Notes under the pieces: generated by a model
Told to the model about the DNA's origin: nothing
The model's input: the letters and a program-made list of their open reading frames with translations, nothing else
The model's database searches: none
Assembly (NCBI RefSeq): GCF_001189415.1
Contig: NZ_JPSQ01000009.1
Coordinates: 1 to 10,497, forward strand
Length of the DNA: 10,497 nucleotides
Origin: Candidatus Phytoplasma phoenicium
Lineage (GTDB): Bacteria; Bacillota_I; Bacilli_A; Acholeplasmatales; Acholeplasmataceae
Direction of reading: 5' to 3'
Part shown: positions 1 to 7,037 of the stretch, piece by piece
Position numbering within the stretch: position 1 is the first letter of the stretch
Layout of the letters: each line of letters begins with the position of its first letter
Translations under genes and position numbers: made by a program

Positions 1-34
1 ATAAACAAAAAACTATTTGAAGAAATGTTAAAAC

Positions 35-42
35 AAAAGGAA
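35..42 (+). promoter_or_regulatory. Ribosome binding site favouring the ATG at 52 for tldD
   Basis: AAAAGGAA lies 1 base before the ATG at 43 and about 10 bases before the ATG at 52. The spacing matches that of tldE and rpsP in this window (10-11 bases), so 52 is preferred. Confidence 0.5.
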
Positions 43-51
43 ATGAGTTCT

Positions 52-1449
52 ATGTTATTAACTAAAATAGAAATCGAAAATATTTTACAAAATTCCTTAA
101 ATAATGGGGTTAATTTTGTTGAATTATTTTTCGAAGATAAAACAGTTAATGTTTTAAAAATTATTAATGATGAAATTGTAGGTTATAAGACTGATTATAT
201 TTTTGGCGTGGGTATTCGTTTATTAAAACATACAGATGAAATTTATATTTATACTAATCAAGTGGAACATGATCATATTTTAAATTTAATTTTAGCACAA
301 AAAAAAGCTTGGAAGGGGGACACCAAAGCATCAATAGTTCCTTTCAATGAAACGTCTTTGCATCAAAAGGGTGTGCACGCATCGAATTCAAATATGGATA
401 TCAAAACAATAATACCAAAATTATTACATTTATCTCAAATAATGAAAAGACATGATGAACGTATTTCCCAATCTATTGTTAATTTTCGTACAGAAGAACA
501 AAAAGTATTAATTGCTAATTCCTTAGGAGTTTATCAACAAGAAGTTCGCAATTATATTAATTGTTCTTTAATTGCTATAGCACGTGTAGGTGATAATATT
601 CAAGAATTTAGCGATAAAAAAACTGGACGTTGCATGAATATAGATTTTTTTGATTTGCCTGAATTAGAACAAAAAGCTCTTAAAGTAGCGGAAAAGGTTA
701 TTTTATTATTATCAGCGCAGCAATTAAAACCACAAAAAATACCAGTAGTCATTAATAATGGGGTTGGTGGAGTTATTTTTCATGAAGCTTGTGGTCATTC
801 TTTAGAAGCAACTGCTATTACTAAAGGACTTTCACCTTTTTATAATAAGATTAACCAAAAAATCGCTTCAGAATTAATAACAGCTTATGATGATGGTACT
901 ATAGAAGGTACTTGGGGGCAAACACTTTATGATGATGAAGGAAAACTGACACAAAAAAATCTTTTAATTGAAAAAGGAATTTTAAAAAACTATTTAATTG
1001 ATTACCGTAATGGTCTTAAAATGAATATGTTACCGACTGGTTCAGCACGTCGACAAAGTTATAAATATGCACCAACTTCCCGTATGAATTCAACTTACAT
1101 TGTTGCAGGAACAGACACACCAGCACAAATTATTCAAGATACCCAATATGGTTTTTATGCTGAAAGTTTAGGTGGCGGAACAGTGATGACTTCTACAGGT
1201 GAGTTTAATTTTATGGTTAATTTAGGATATTTAATAGAAAACGGAAAATTAACTACACCCATTAAAAATATGATGTTAATAGGTACAGGTCAAGATATTT
1301 TATTGAAAATTGATCGTGTAGGGAATGATTTAGCCTTTGATCAAGGGTATTGCGGATCTATTTCAGGTTATGTACCAGTTGATTTAGGACAACCTACTAT
1401 TAGAGTTCAAGAGATGATCATCGGAGGAAGCAAAAAAGATGAAAAATAA
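52..1449 (+). CDS. tldD: TldD, metalloprotease subunit of the TldD/TldE heterodimer
   Basis: This is the zinc-bearing catalytic subunit of the TldD/TldE protease. In other bacteria that protease degrades unfolded or hairpin peptides and small proteins in the cytoplasm, such as the microcin B17 precursor leader and CcdA. With this start the protein has 465 residues, against about 480 in E. coli. The metal motif HEACGH lies at residues 244-249, and a C-terminal Cys434 in GYCGS matches the third metal ligand of E. coli TldD. The family ending VPVDLGQPT then GG is present. I chose ATG 52 because AAAAGGAA at 35-42 sits about 10 bases before it. In-frame ATGs at 25 and 43 exist, and the frame stays open to the window edge, so a slightly longer N-terminus cannot be excluded. 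The last 11 bases overlap tldE. Family identity is very secure; the natural substrate here is unknown. Confidence 0.95.
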   Translation: MLLTKIEIENILQNSLNNGVNFVELFFEDKTVNVLKIINDEIVGYKTDYIFGVGIRLLKHTDEIYIYTNQVEHDHILNLILAQKKAWKGDTKASIVPFNETSLHQKGVHASNSNMDIKTIIPKLLHLSQIMKRHDERISQSIVNFRTEEQKVLIANSLGVYQQEVRNYINCSLIAIARVGDNIQEFSDKKTGRCMNIDFFDLPELEQKALKVAEKVILLLSAQQLKPQKIPVVINNGVGGVIFHEACGHSLEATAITKGLSPFYNKINQKIASELITAYDDGTIEGTWGQTLYDDEGKLTQKNLLIEKGILKNYLIDYRNGLKMNMLPTGSARRQSYKYAPTSRMNSTYIVAGTDTPAQIIQDTQYGFYAESLGGGTVMTSTGEFNFMVNLGYLIENGKLTTPIKNMMLIGTGQDILLKIDRVGNDLAFDQGYCGSISGYVPVDLGQPTIRVQEMIIGGSKKDEK

Positions 1450-2788
1450 AATTAATTATAACAGGTGGTTTCAAGCGGGTGCAAAAAAAAAATTCGAAGC
1501 TTTAGAAATTCAAACAAATCAATGCACAACACTAACTATTAGCTCAGAAGATGGTCTTCATAATATTAATTCACATGTTTTAAGTGATCTCATGACAGTT
1601 ACCATAAAAGGACTTTCTCAAAATAAAAAAGTTAAATGTTATTTAGAAAACATCAATCATCTTAATGATGATATGATAGATAATATATTAGAAAATTTAA
1701 AACAAAAAGCAGAAATTGTCAATTTTAAAGAAAAAGATTTTATTTACGAAGGTTCTAAAACTTATCCAAAAATTCCTATCAAAAATTTCGATTTCACTTC
1801 GATTCCTATCCAAAAAAAATACAATTTATTATTAGATTTTGAAAAAGAATTTTTTGCTAAAAGCCATTATTTAAAAAATATTGATCAAATTTATTATAGT
1901 GAAACCATTTATTCAGAAACATTAGCTAATTCAAAAGGATTATATCTAGAAGAACAAGGTAGTTTTGTCAAAATGGGCGCAATTTGTATTTTTGGTAAAG
2001 AAAATAGTTCTATCAAAGAAATATATAAAAATTTTACAGAAAGAACTTTTACTGATATTGATATTGTCAAATATGCTAATAAAATTATTTCTTTGGGAGA
2101 AAGTAAAATCGGGGCCCATTCTTTAAAATCAAATAGTTATCCTACTGTTTTTTCTAATGAAATTTTTGCTTCTTTCTTAAAGTGTTTTAGTGATATTTTT
2201 AGTGGAGAAAACGCTTATCGTAGTTTAACAAAATTAAAAGGAAAAGAAGGGCAATTAATTGCTGCTCCTAATGTAACGTTAATTGATGATCCTTTATGCT
2301 TAGATTCTTTATTTCAAAGTAAGTTTGATGATGAAGGAGTAGCTTGTTTTCCGAAAAAAATTATTATTAATGGTGTTTTTCAACAATTTATTCATAACTT
2401 AAAAACAGCTCATATTTTTAATACCCACTCTACAGGTAATTGTTTTAACGGAACAGTCTCTATGTGTAATTGTTATTTACAAAAAGGGGAAAAGTCTTTG
2501 TCAGAAATAATTTCTCCTATAAAAGAAGGCGTTTATATTGATTATTTAATAGGTTTACACGCAGGAGTTGATACTATTAGTGGAGATTTTAGCTTACAAG
2601 CTGAAGGATTCAAAATAAAACAAGGAAAAATAACTAACCCAATTAAAATGATTGTTATTTCTGGTAATTTTTTTGAAATGTTAAAAAATATCAAAGATAT
2701 AGCTAGTGATTTTGTCTTTCAAGCTTCTAAATTATTTGGTAGCGCTAGCGTTTATGTTGGTGATTTGATGATCGCAGGTGAAAAATAA
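1439..2788 (+). CDS. pmbA: TldE/PmbA, partner subunit of the TldD/TldE protease
   Basis: This is the second subunit of the TldD/TldE protease, which pairs with TldD and lacks a metal site. The 449 residues match the family's usual length (450 in E. coli). No HExxxH motif is present, as expected for this subunit. Hallmarks are DDEGV at about 296-300 and GLHAGVDTISGDFS in the C-terminal third, followed by a QAEGF segment and the NPI..IVISGN and IAG stretches shared by the family. It starts 11 bases before the tldD stop. A strong GGAGGA at 1423-1428, which also encodes the last glycines of TldD, serves as ribosome binding site with about 10 bases spacing. This arrangement suggests translational coupling and balanced production of the two subunits. 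Two hairpins follow the stop codon. Confidence 0.93.
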   Translation: MKNKINYNRWFQAGAKKKFEALEIQTNQCTTLTISSEDGLHNINSHVLSDLMTVTIKGLSQNKKVKCYLENINHLNDDMIDNILENLKQKAEIVNFKEKDFIYEGSKTYPKIPIKNFDFTSIPIQKKYNLLLDFEKEFFAKSHYLKNIDQIYYSETIYSETLANSKGLYLEEQGSFVKMGAICIFGKENSSIKEIYKNFTERTFTDIDIVKYANKIISLGESKIGAHSLKSNSYPTVFSNEIFASFLKCFSDIFSGENAYRSLTKLKGKEGQLIAAPNVTLIDDPLCLDSLFQSKFDDEGVACFPKKIIINGVFQQFIHNLKTAHIFNTHSTGNCFNGTVSMCNCYLQKGEKSLSEIISPIKEGVYIDYLIGLHAGVDTISGDFSLQAEGFKIKQGKITNPIKMIVISGNFFEMLKNIKDIASDFVFQASKLFGSASVYVGDLMIAGEK

Positions 2789-2831
2789 ATATTTTATTAA
2801 TATAATGTGATAAAGAAAATCAAGCCGAATT

Positions 2832-2871
2832 AAATTAAAGATTATTTGTCAAAAATAATTTTTAATTTTTT
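2832..2871 (+). terminator. Likely intrinsic terminator of tldD-tldE
   Basis: An inverted repeat of 16 pairs (2832-2847 with 2853-2868, one G-U wobble at 2840/2860, 5-base loop GTCAA) is followed by a T run ending at 2871. It lies 43 bases after the tldE stop. The stem is almost all A-T, so strength is uncertain, but the position and tail fit. Confidence 0.6.
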
Positions 2872-2942
2872 AGAAAAAAATAAAATCGATATATAAGAAA
2901 ATAAAATATAAAATTTCATCCAAACAAATTAGTACTAAATTA

Positions 2943-2972
2943 AAAAAATTCATATTATTATATGAATTTTTT
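2943..2972. terminator. Symmetric hairpin between convergent tldE and the sufU-like gene, possible bidirectional terminator
   Basis: A perfect 13-pair inverted repeat, 2943-2955 with 2960-2972, has a 4-base loop and contains a single G-C pair. The outer arms are A6 and T6, so RNA from either strand would form a stem ending in U residues. It lies in the convergent spacer, where a two-way terminator is expected. Confidence 0.55.
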
Positions 2973-2994
2973 ATGATATCTTAACAGTAATTTG

Positions 2995-3046
2995 AAAATA
3001 ACCAATTTAAAATAGCAAAGAATTTTATTATAAAATTAGTTATTTT
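2995..3046 (-). terminator. Possible terminator stem overlapping the end of the sufU-like gene
   Basis: Arms 3033-3046 and 2995-3008 pair over 14 positions, with one U-G wobble in the - strand RNA, around a 24-base loop. The 5' arm includes the stop codon of the sufU-like gene. The loop is long, and the U residues lie inside the 3' arm and not after it, so this is weaker than the two neighbouring hairpins. Confidence 0.3.
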
Positions 3047-3485
3047 TTTGAATCATTTGTAATAATAATTTCCAAGGTAGGCTGACACACAAAATTCTTC
3101 CTGGAAAATGTTTAATTTCTTGTAAACAAAGTAAATCTTTTTCTAAATAATTTTTGTCAAAAGGTTTTTCGTCTATCATATTTAGAAAATTAATGATTTT
3201 TTTAATAATAGTACATAAATTTAAGTTTTTTAAATGCATAGACATTAAGGAAGCAGAAGCAATTAAAATAGCACAACCTTGAGTTTCATATCTAATCTCT
3301 ATTAATTTTTGTTGATCAATAGCAATTTGTAAAATAATTTTTTCACCACAAATTTTATTCTCTTCTTGCGCAGTACACATAGGTAAATGAAAATTTTCTA
3401 TTAAACCTCGATTGAAAGCTTGATGATAATGTTTTAAGATTAATTTACGATATATTTCTTGAATTGAATTATGACTAATATTCAT
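3036..3485 (-). CDS. sufU: SufU/IscU-family Fe-S cluster assembly or sulfur-transfer protein
   Basis: SufU proteins are small zinc proteins that accept sulfur from the cysteine desulfurase SufS for Fe-S cluster assembly. Using ATG 3485 the protein has 149 residues, normal for the family. Family features are an N-terminal IYRKLILKHY helix, Cys46 in ICGEK, Cys71 in GCAILIASAS, and Cys133 in FPGRILCVSLPW. The FPxR-C-L-W ending and the spacing between Cys71 and Cys133 are SufU-like, not IscU-like. The usual NPTCGD motif reads NKICGE here, so the aspartate metal ligand is replaced by Glu48, and an extra Cys37 lies nine residues upstream of Cys46. ATG 3485 has AAGGT about 10 bases upstream and leaves a 25-base gap to tyrS. 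An in-frame ATG at 3533 would overlap tyrS and add 16 residues that do not resemble the family. It probably shares the tyrS transcript. No sufS or sufBCD is visible. Confidence 0.85.
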   Translation of the reverse strand: MNISHNSIQEIYRKLILKHYHQAFNRGLIENFHLPMCTAQEENKICGEKIILQIAIDQQKLIEIRYETQGCAILIASASLMSMHLKNLNLCTIIKKIINFLNMIDEKPFDKNYLEKDLLCLQEIKHFPGRILCVSLPWKLLLQMIQKNN

Positions 3486-3510
3486 TAATTTGTTGACCTT
3501 AAAAAAATAT

Positions 3511-4767
3511 TTACTGAAAACATAACAAAGCATGAATTTTATTTTTTTTGGTTAATAAAATATATTGTTGAAAAAAAGCTTGTTCTGGGGTTAAACAAAA
3601 ATCAATTTGATTAATTTTTTTTGTTCCAATTTTAATAGATTGAGCAGTAATTAAACGACGTGCTTCGTTTTTAGAAGTCGCTAATTTGGTATTTTTTAAA
3701 GCATCAGTTATGCAAATTGGTTGAGATATACATATTGAATGTAAATGCTTAGTTAACAAAAAGAAATCTTCTGGGGTCATTTGTGATGGTTTTTTATGAA
3801 AAAGAATAGTATTGACTTGTTGACATTCTTGTAATATGGTTGCTCCATAAAGAAAAACAATAACAAAATCTGCTAAAGCCTTTTGTGCTTCTCTTGCTTG
3901 TGATTGTCTTTGTTGTTCTTTTTGTAAAAATTTGATTTTTTCTATTTCTAATAAAGTTAAACTTTTTAAATAATTAATCACATCAATATCAGATGTATTA
4001 AAAAGATATTGGTACATTTCGTAAGGACGTGTTAATTGTGGATCTAACCATAAAGTTTGTTTTTCACTTTTACCAAATTTGTTCCCTTGACGGTCTAATA
4101 AAAGCGGAATACTCATACCAATTACTTCATTTTTGGTAGAAATTTTTTCTATTTTACTAATTAATTCTAAACCACTGGTAATATTACCCCATTGATCTGA
4201 ACCACCAAACTGTAATTTAACATTATATTTTTTATAAAGTTGATAAAAATCTAAAGCTTGAAAAATCATATAGGAAAATTCAGTATAAGAAATACCTTTT
4301 TTTTCTAATCTTTTAGCTACTTTATCTTTGCGAATCATATAATTAACATTAAACAATTTACCATAATCACGAAAAAAATTAATTAAATTGAGTTGAGAAA
4401 TCCATTCATAATTATTGACAAAATTAATATTAGTTTGAGGTAATAATTTTTGAAATTGTTGCTGTAATTTATTTACATTATATAAAATAACATCATGAGA
4501 TAATAAAGTTCTTTCAATCGCATCCTCTTTAGGATCGCCAATTAAACCTGTGGCTCCCCCAATTAAAATAAAAGGAACATGTTTGTTTTTACTTAGTAAT
4601 AAAATAGTTATAATTTGGACCAAATGACCTATGGTTAAAGAAGGCGCTGTAGGATCAAAACCACAATAAAAATTAATCATTTCTTGTTCTAATAAGGTTT
4701 CTAATTTTTTTTCATTATTACATTCTTTAATGAGATTACGCCATTTTAATTCTTTAAATAAAGACAT
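3511..4767 (-). CDS. tyrS: Tyrosyl-tRNA synthetase
   Basis: This cytoplasmic class I enzyme activates tyrosine with ATP and charges tRNA-Tyr. The 418 residues are typical of bacterial TyrRS. Visible signatures are the YCGFDPTAPSLTIGHL nucleotide-binding region with the HIGH-type motif (about 34-49), a GGATGLIGDP segment (about 70-79), the tyrosine-binding FSYMIFQALDF (about 164-174) and GGSDQWGN (188-195), and the KMSKS-type motif KFGKS at 230-234. A C-terminal S4-like RNA-binding domain follows, with the NEARRLI...IKIGTKKI pattern. The start ATG has AAAGGAG upstream at a rather long spacing of about 14 bases. It follows rplS by 104 bases on the same strand and precedes the sufU-like gene by 25 bases. 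No T-box leader is visible in the short upstream region. Confidence 0.98.
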   Translation of the reverse strand: MSLFKELKWRNLIKECNNEKKLETLLEQEMINFYCGFDPTAPSLTIGHLVQIITILLLSKNKHVPFILIGGATGLIGDPKEDAIERTLLSHDVILYNVNKLQQQFQKLLPQTNINFVNNYEWISQLNLINFFRDYGKLFNVNYMIRKDKVAKRLEKKGISYTEFSYMIFQALDFYQLYKKYNVKLQFGGSDQWGNITSGLELISKIEKISTKNEVIGMSIPLLLDRQGNKFGKSEKQTLWLDPQLTRPYEMYQYLFNTSDIDVINYLKSLTLLEIEKIKFLQKEQQRQSQAREAQKALADFVIVFLYGATILQECQQVNTILFHKKPSQMTPEDFFLLTKHLHSICISQPICITDALKNTKLATSKNEARRLITAQSIKIGTKKINQIDFCLTPEQAFFQQYILLTKKNKIHALLCFQ

Positions 4768-4828
4768 TTTTTAATTTAATACTCCTTTAAGAATAATAAT
4801 GATAATATAACAAATAATTTTTCCTCAT

Positions 4829-4857
4829 ATTATAAAAAAAATATTAGAAAACTTGAA
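4829..4857 (-). promoter_or_regulatory. Possible promoter for tyrS and the sufU-like gene
   Basis: Reading the - strand, a perfect TATAAT -10 box lies at 4834-4829. Its best -35 partner, TTCAAG at 4857-4852 with a 17-base spacer, is weak (3 of 6 consensus bases). Initiation would give a leader of roughly 55 bases. TATAAT arises easily in DNA this AT-rich, so read-through from rplS is the alternative. Confidence 0.35.
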
Positions 4858-4871
4858 AAATAAAATGCAAA

Positions 4872-5228
4872 TTATTTTTTTTCTTTAATTTGAATCGATT
4901 TTGTAGATAAATTACGAATATAGTAAATTTTAGAACGACGCACAATGCCGCGTCGTATTATTTCTATTTTTTCATATAACGGGGAATGAATGGAAAAAGT
5001 ACGTTCTACTCCGATACCTGAATAAACTTTTCTAACTGTAAAATTTTCGTTAATACCTTTATTACCTTTACGTTTGATTACTAATCCTTCAAAAGTTTGA
5101 ATTCTTTTTTTATTACCTTCTTCTATTTTAAGAAAAACTTTAACTAAATCTCCCGTTTTAAATTCAGGTACATTTTTTAAGTTATCTTTGTTCACTTCAT
5201 TTATGATTTCTTGTATTTTCATGTTCAT
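4872..5228 (-). CDS. rplS: 50S ribosomal protein L19
   Basis: L19 is a protein of the large ribosomal subunit located near the interface with the small subunit. The 118 residues are a normal length. Family stretches seen are FKTGDLVKV, the RIQTFEGLVIKRK segment, FTVRKVYSGIGVERTF, HSPLYEKIEI, RRGIVRRSKIYYIR and a lysine-rich end. ATG 5228 is used; a second in-frame ATG two codons later (5222) is further from the AAAGGA ribosome binding sequence, which already lies about 16 bases upstream. It is the last gene of the rpsP-trmD-rplS cluster, 70 bases after trmD, an order conserved widely in bacteria. No clear terminator separates it from tyrS. Confidence 0.98.
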   Translation of the reverse strand: MNMKIQEIINEVNKDNLKNVPEFKTGDLVKVFLKIEEGNKKRIQTFEGLVIKRKGNKGINENFTVRKVYSGIGVERTFSIHSPLYEKIEIIRRGIVRRSKIYYIRNLSTKSIQIKEKK

Positions 5229-5298
5229 TATTATTTTTTTAATTTCCTTTATTTAATATTTTTTAAAAAAATACGATATTTTTTTATTAAAATACTTT

Positions 5299-6030
5299 TT
5301 AGATTAATTTTTCTTTTTTTATTTTTTCTAACAAATGTAATGTGTTTTCATCGAAATCAATTTTTTTTAAAAAGTCAGGCCTTTTTAAAAAAGTATTTTT
5401 TAAACTTTCTTCTTTTTTCCATTTGGAAATTTTTTGATGATGACCTGTTAAAAGTATGTCTGGAACCGAGTGATTCTTATAATTGCGTGGTCGTGTATAT
5501 TGTGGATACTTTAGTAAATTGTGTTGTAATGAATCTTGTAAATAAGATTCCTTTTTAATCACCCCTGGTATAAGTCTTGTCACAGCGTCTATCAAAACAG
5601 TAGAAGCGATTTCTCCACCTGTTAAAACATAATCGCCAATAGATACTTCTTCATCAATATAATTTAAAATACGCGCATCAACACCTTCATAATGACCACA
5701 TAAAACAATTAAGTGGATATATTCTTTTGCATAATGAAAAACTTTAGATTGTTGTAATAAATGACCTTGGGGAGATAATAAAATTACTTTACTTTTCGTT
5801 TCTTTAGGAATATTTTGTAAACATTCATAAAAAGGAGGAAAAGCGAGCAACATACCAATATCTCCTCCATAAGGAACATCATCTATTTTTCGATGTTTAT
5901 TTTGGCTATATGTTCTTAAATCGTGAATATTAATAGTAATTTTTTTTTTGGCTTGTGCCCTTTTAACAATAGAGTGATTTAAAAAATTTTCGAAAAAATT
6001 AGGAAAAATAGTAATAATATCAAATTTCAT
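5299..6030 (-). CDS. trmD: tRNA (guanine-37-N1)-methyltransferase TrmD
   Basis: TrmD uses S-adenosylmethionine to methylate G37 next to the anticodon of a subset of tRNAs, preventing +1 frameshifts. It works as a dimer with a trefoil-knot SPOUT fold. The 243 residues match the family. Visible signatures are FDIITIFP at the N-terminus, DDVPYGG at 50-56, LLSPQG (84-89), the knot strands CGHYEGVD (111-118) and [11 protein letters not shown] (130-140), Arg152 in [10 protein letters not shown], Asp166 (position of the proposed catalytic aspartate) and YPQYTRP. Two positions differ from the sequences I know: GGG becomes GGD at 55-57, and the usual DER reads DAR at 118-120. ATG 6030 has a weak TTTAGG about 5 bases upstream. 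It lies between rpsP and rplS with rimM missing. Its cosubstrate would come from metK in this window. Confidence 0.98.
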   Translation of the reverse strand: MKFDIITIFPNFFENFLNHSIVKRAQAKKKITINIHDLRTYSQNKHRKIDDVPYGGDIGMLLAFPPFYECLQNIPKETKSKVILLSPQGHLLQQSKVFHYAKEYIHLIVLCGHYEGVDARILNYIDEEVSIGDYVLTGGEIASTVLIDAVTRLIPGVIKKESYLQDSLQHNLLKYPQYTRPRNYKNHSVPDILLTGHHQKISKWKKEESLKNTFLKRPDFLKKIDFDENTLHLLEKIKKEKLI

Positions 6031-6143
6031 AACAACCTAAATCCACATTTAACTCATTTCAAGAAAAGAAAAAAATAAACAAATTATATAAATTTTTTAT
6101 TTTTTAAGATTATTTTTTTCTTCATTTGATTAAGTATATTTTA

Positions 6144-6398
6144 TTATAAATTATTTATATTATTTTGTTTTTTTGTTTTTTTCAATAAATTTTTAACAGT
6201 TTGAGTAGGTTGTACTCCTGCAGATAGCCATTTTGCTGCTTTTTGTAAATCGATGTTAATTAAATTTTTAAATGGTTCAAAAATACCGATTATTTCTAAA
6301 AATTTTCCATCTCTCTTATTTTGAGTATTAATAGTAACTATACGGTAAAAAGGTTTTTTGTGTGAACCATAACGTTGTAAACGCATTTTGACTGACAT
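6144..6398 (-). CDS. rpsP: 30S ribosomal protein S16
   Basis: S16 is a small-subunit ribosomal protein important for 30S assembly. The 84 residues are a usual length. Family signatures are the start VKMRLQRYGSHKKPFYRIV (residues 3-21), the acidic-aromatic GIFEPF turn after a strand, and the AAKWLSAGVQPTQTVKNLL helix region. ATG 6398 is chosen over the internal ATG at 6386 because AGGA lies 10 bases upstream and MSVKMRL-type starts are common in this family. It is the first gene of the translation cluster and sits behind a perfect sigma-70-type promoter, with a leader of about 75 bases. The 113 bases separating it from trmD are AT-rich and contain no rimM. Confidence 0.97.
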   Translation of the reverse strand: MSVKMRLQRYGSHKKPFYRIVTINTQNKRDGKFLEIIGIFEPFKNLINIDLQKAAKWLSAGVQPTQTVKNLLKKTKKQNNINNL

Positions 6399-6479
6399 TT
6401 CTTTTTGTTCCTACTTTCTTTGATTTTTATATAAACCAAATTATCAATAACATTCTTCTGATAACTTATATTCAATCTA

Positions 6480-6508
6480 ATTATAAAGTAAAATTACGTA
6501 ACTGTCAA
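6480..6508 (-). promoter_or_regulatory. Consensus sigma-70/A promoter for rpsP-trmD-rplS
   Basis: Reading the - strand, TTGACA at 6508-6503 is followed by exactly 17 bases and TATAAT at 6485-6480. Both hexamers match consensus at all six positions. A start at a purine around 6473-6476 would give a leader of about 75 bases before rpsP. This is the strongest promoter in the window, and its placement ahead of a ribosomal protein operon makes biological sense. Confidence 0.85.
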
Positions 6509-6596
6509 TATCATTTTTATTGTAAATGGTATATTTTTCAATAATATTTTGTAATTTATATTATCATAAGATTCTTAAATTTTTTTATTTTGAATA

Positions 6597-7037
6597 TCAT
6601 TTTTGCAAAAACCAGCGATCTTTTTGAAATTCAATGCAATATAATGGATGATTATTAGTAACACATTTAAATGTTGTCCCTATAAACGTATCATCTAAAT
6701 ACCATTTATCATTCAATAAATTGTTTTGAGAATAAAATTCTACAAAAAATGGTGCTTCATTCTTTTTTGGTTTAATCATATATTTTATATTATGACAATA
6801 ATATATTATTTGACTGTCTCGTTGATTAGTATAAATTTTACAACTTTTTTTGTTTAATTTTTCTTTTAATTCTTGAAATTTAAATTTACCTTCTATTTTT
6901 TCCCGAATGTTTTGATTTCCATCAGCAATTTCTATTGTGGTGTTTTTAAACCATCGCCAGTAAAACCCACAAAAGATGATTATAAAAGTAACCATGGTTA
7001 AGATTAAACGAATTATTTTTTTATGATTTGTAATCAT
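6597..7037 (-). CDS. Unknown protein with one N-terminal membrane segment
   Basis: I do not recognise this 146-residue protein. The N-terminus (about 1-10) is basic, followed by a hydrophobic stretch at about 11-27 that could be a membrane anchor or an uncleaved signal. No convincing signal-peptidase I site follows it, and Cys23 is preceded by Phe, so it does not fit a lipobox. The remaining 115 or so residues are mixed, rich in Lys, Asn and aromatic residues, and contain four cysteines (66, 81, 125, 134) that could pair as disulfides if this part lies outside the cell. The gene ends in TGA. The only ribosome-binding signal before ATG 7037 is a weak AG-rich run (AAAGAAAGAAAAAG). A TATAAT at about 7088-7083 lacks a recognisable -35 box. 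It stands alone between the 716-base gap and the rpsP promoter. Base composition resembles its neighbours. Confidence 0.75.
   Translation of the reverse strand: MITNHKKIIRLILTMVTFIIIFCGFYWRWFKNTTIEIADGNQNIREKIEGKFKFQELKEKLNKKSCKIYTNQRDSQIIYYCHNIKYMIKPKKNEAPFFVEFYSQNNLLNDKWYLDDTFIGTTFKCVTNNHPLYCIEFQKDRWFLQK

Noticed and set aside
1..51. End of an upstream gene or longer TldD N-terminus
   Set aside because: The other two frames stop at 2-4 and 18-20 and the tldD frame is open to the edge, but 51 bases are too few to assign an upstream gene.
3486..3533. Longer start for the sufU-like gene (165 residues)
   Set aside because: It would overlap tyrS by 23 bases and add 16 residues with no family resemblance, whereas ATG 3485 has a ribosome binding site and yields the usual family length.
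4768..4871. T-box leader for tyrS
   Set aside because: The 104-base spacer is too short and lacks the conserved T-box sequence and stems.
5211..5558. Open frame of 115 codons on the + strand
   Set aside because: It is the antisense of the rplS start and the trmD 3' half, rich in Phe, Leu and Ile as expected from reversed Lys/Asn-rich coding sequence, with no ribosome binding site.
6597..6599. TGA read as tryptophan (mycoplasma code) at the end of the unknown gene
   Set aside because: Trp is TGG at the positions checked in tyrS, proS, rpsP and this gene itself, which would be unlikely in a genome using TGA for Trp.
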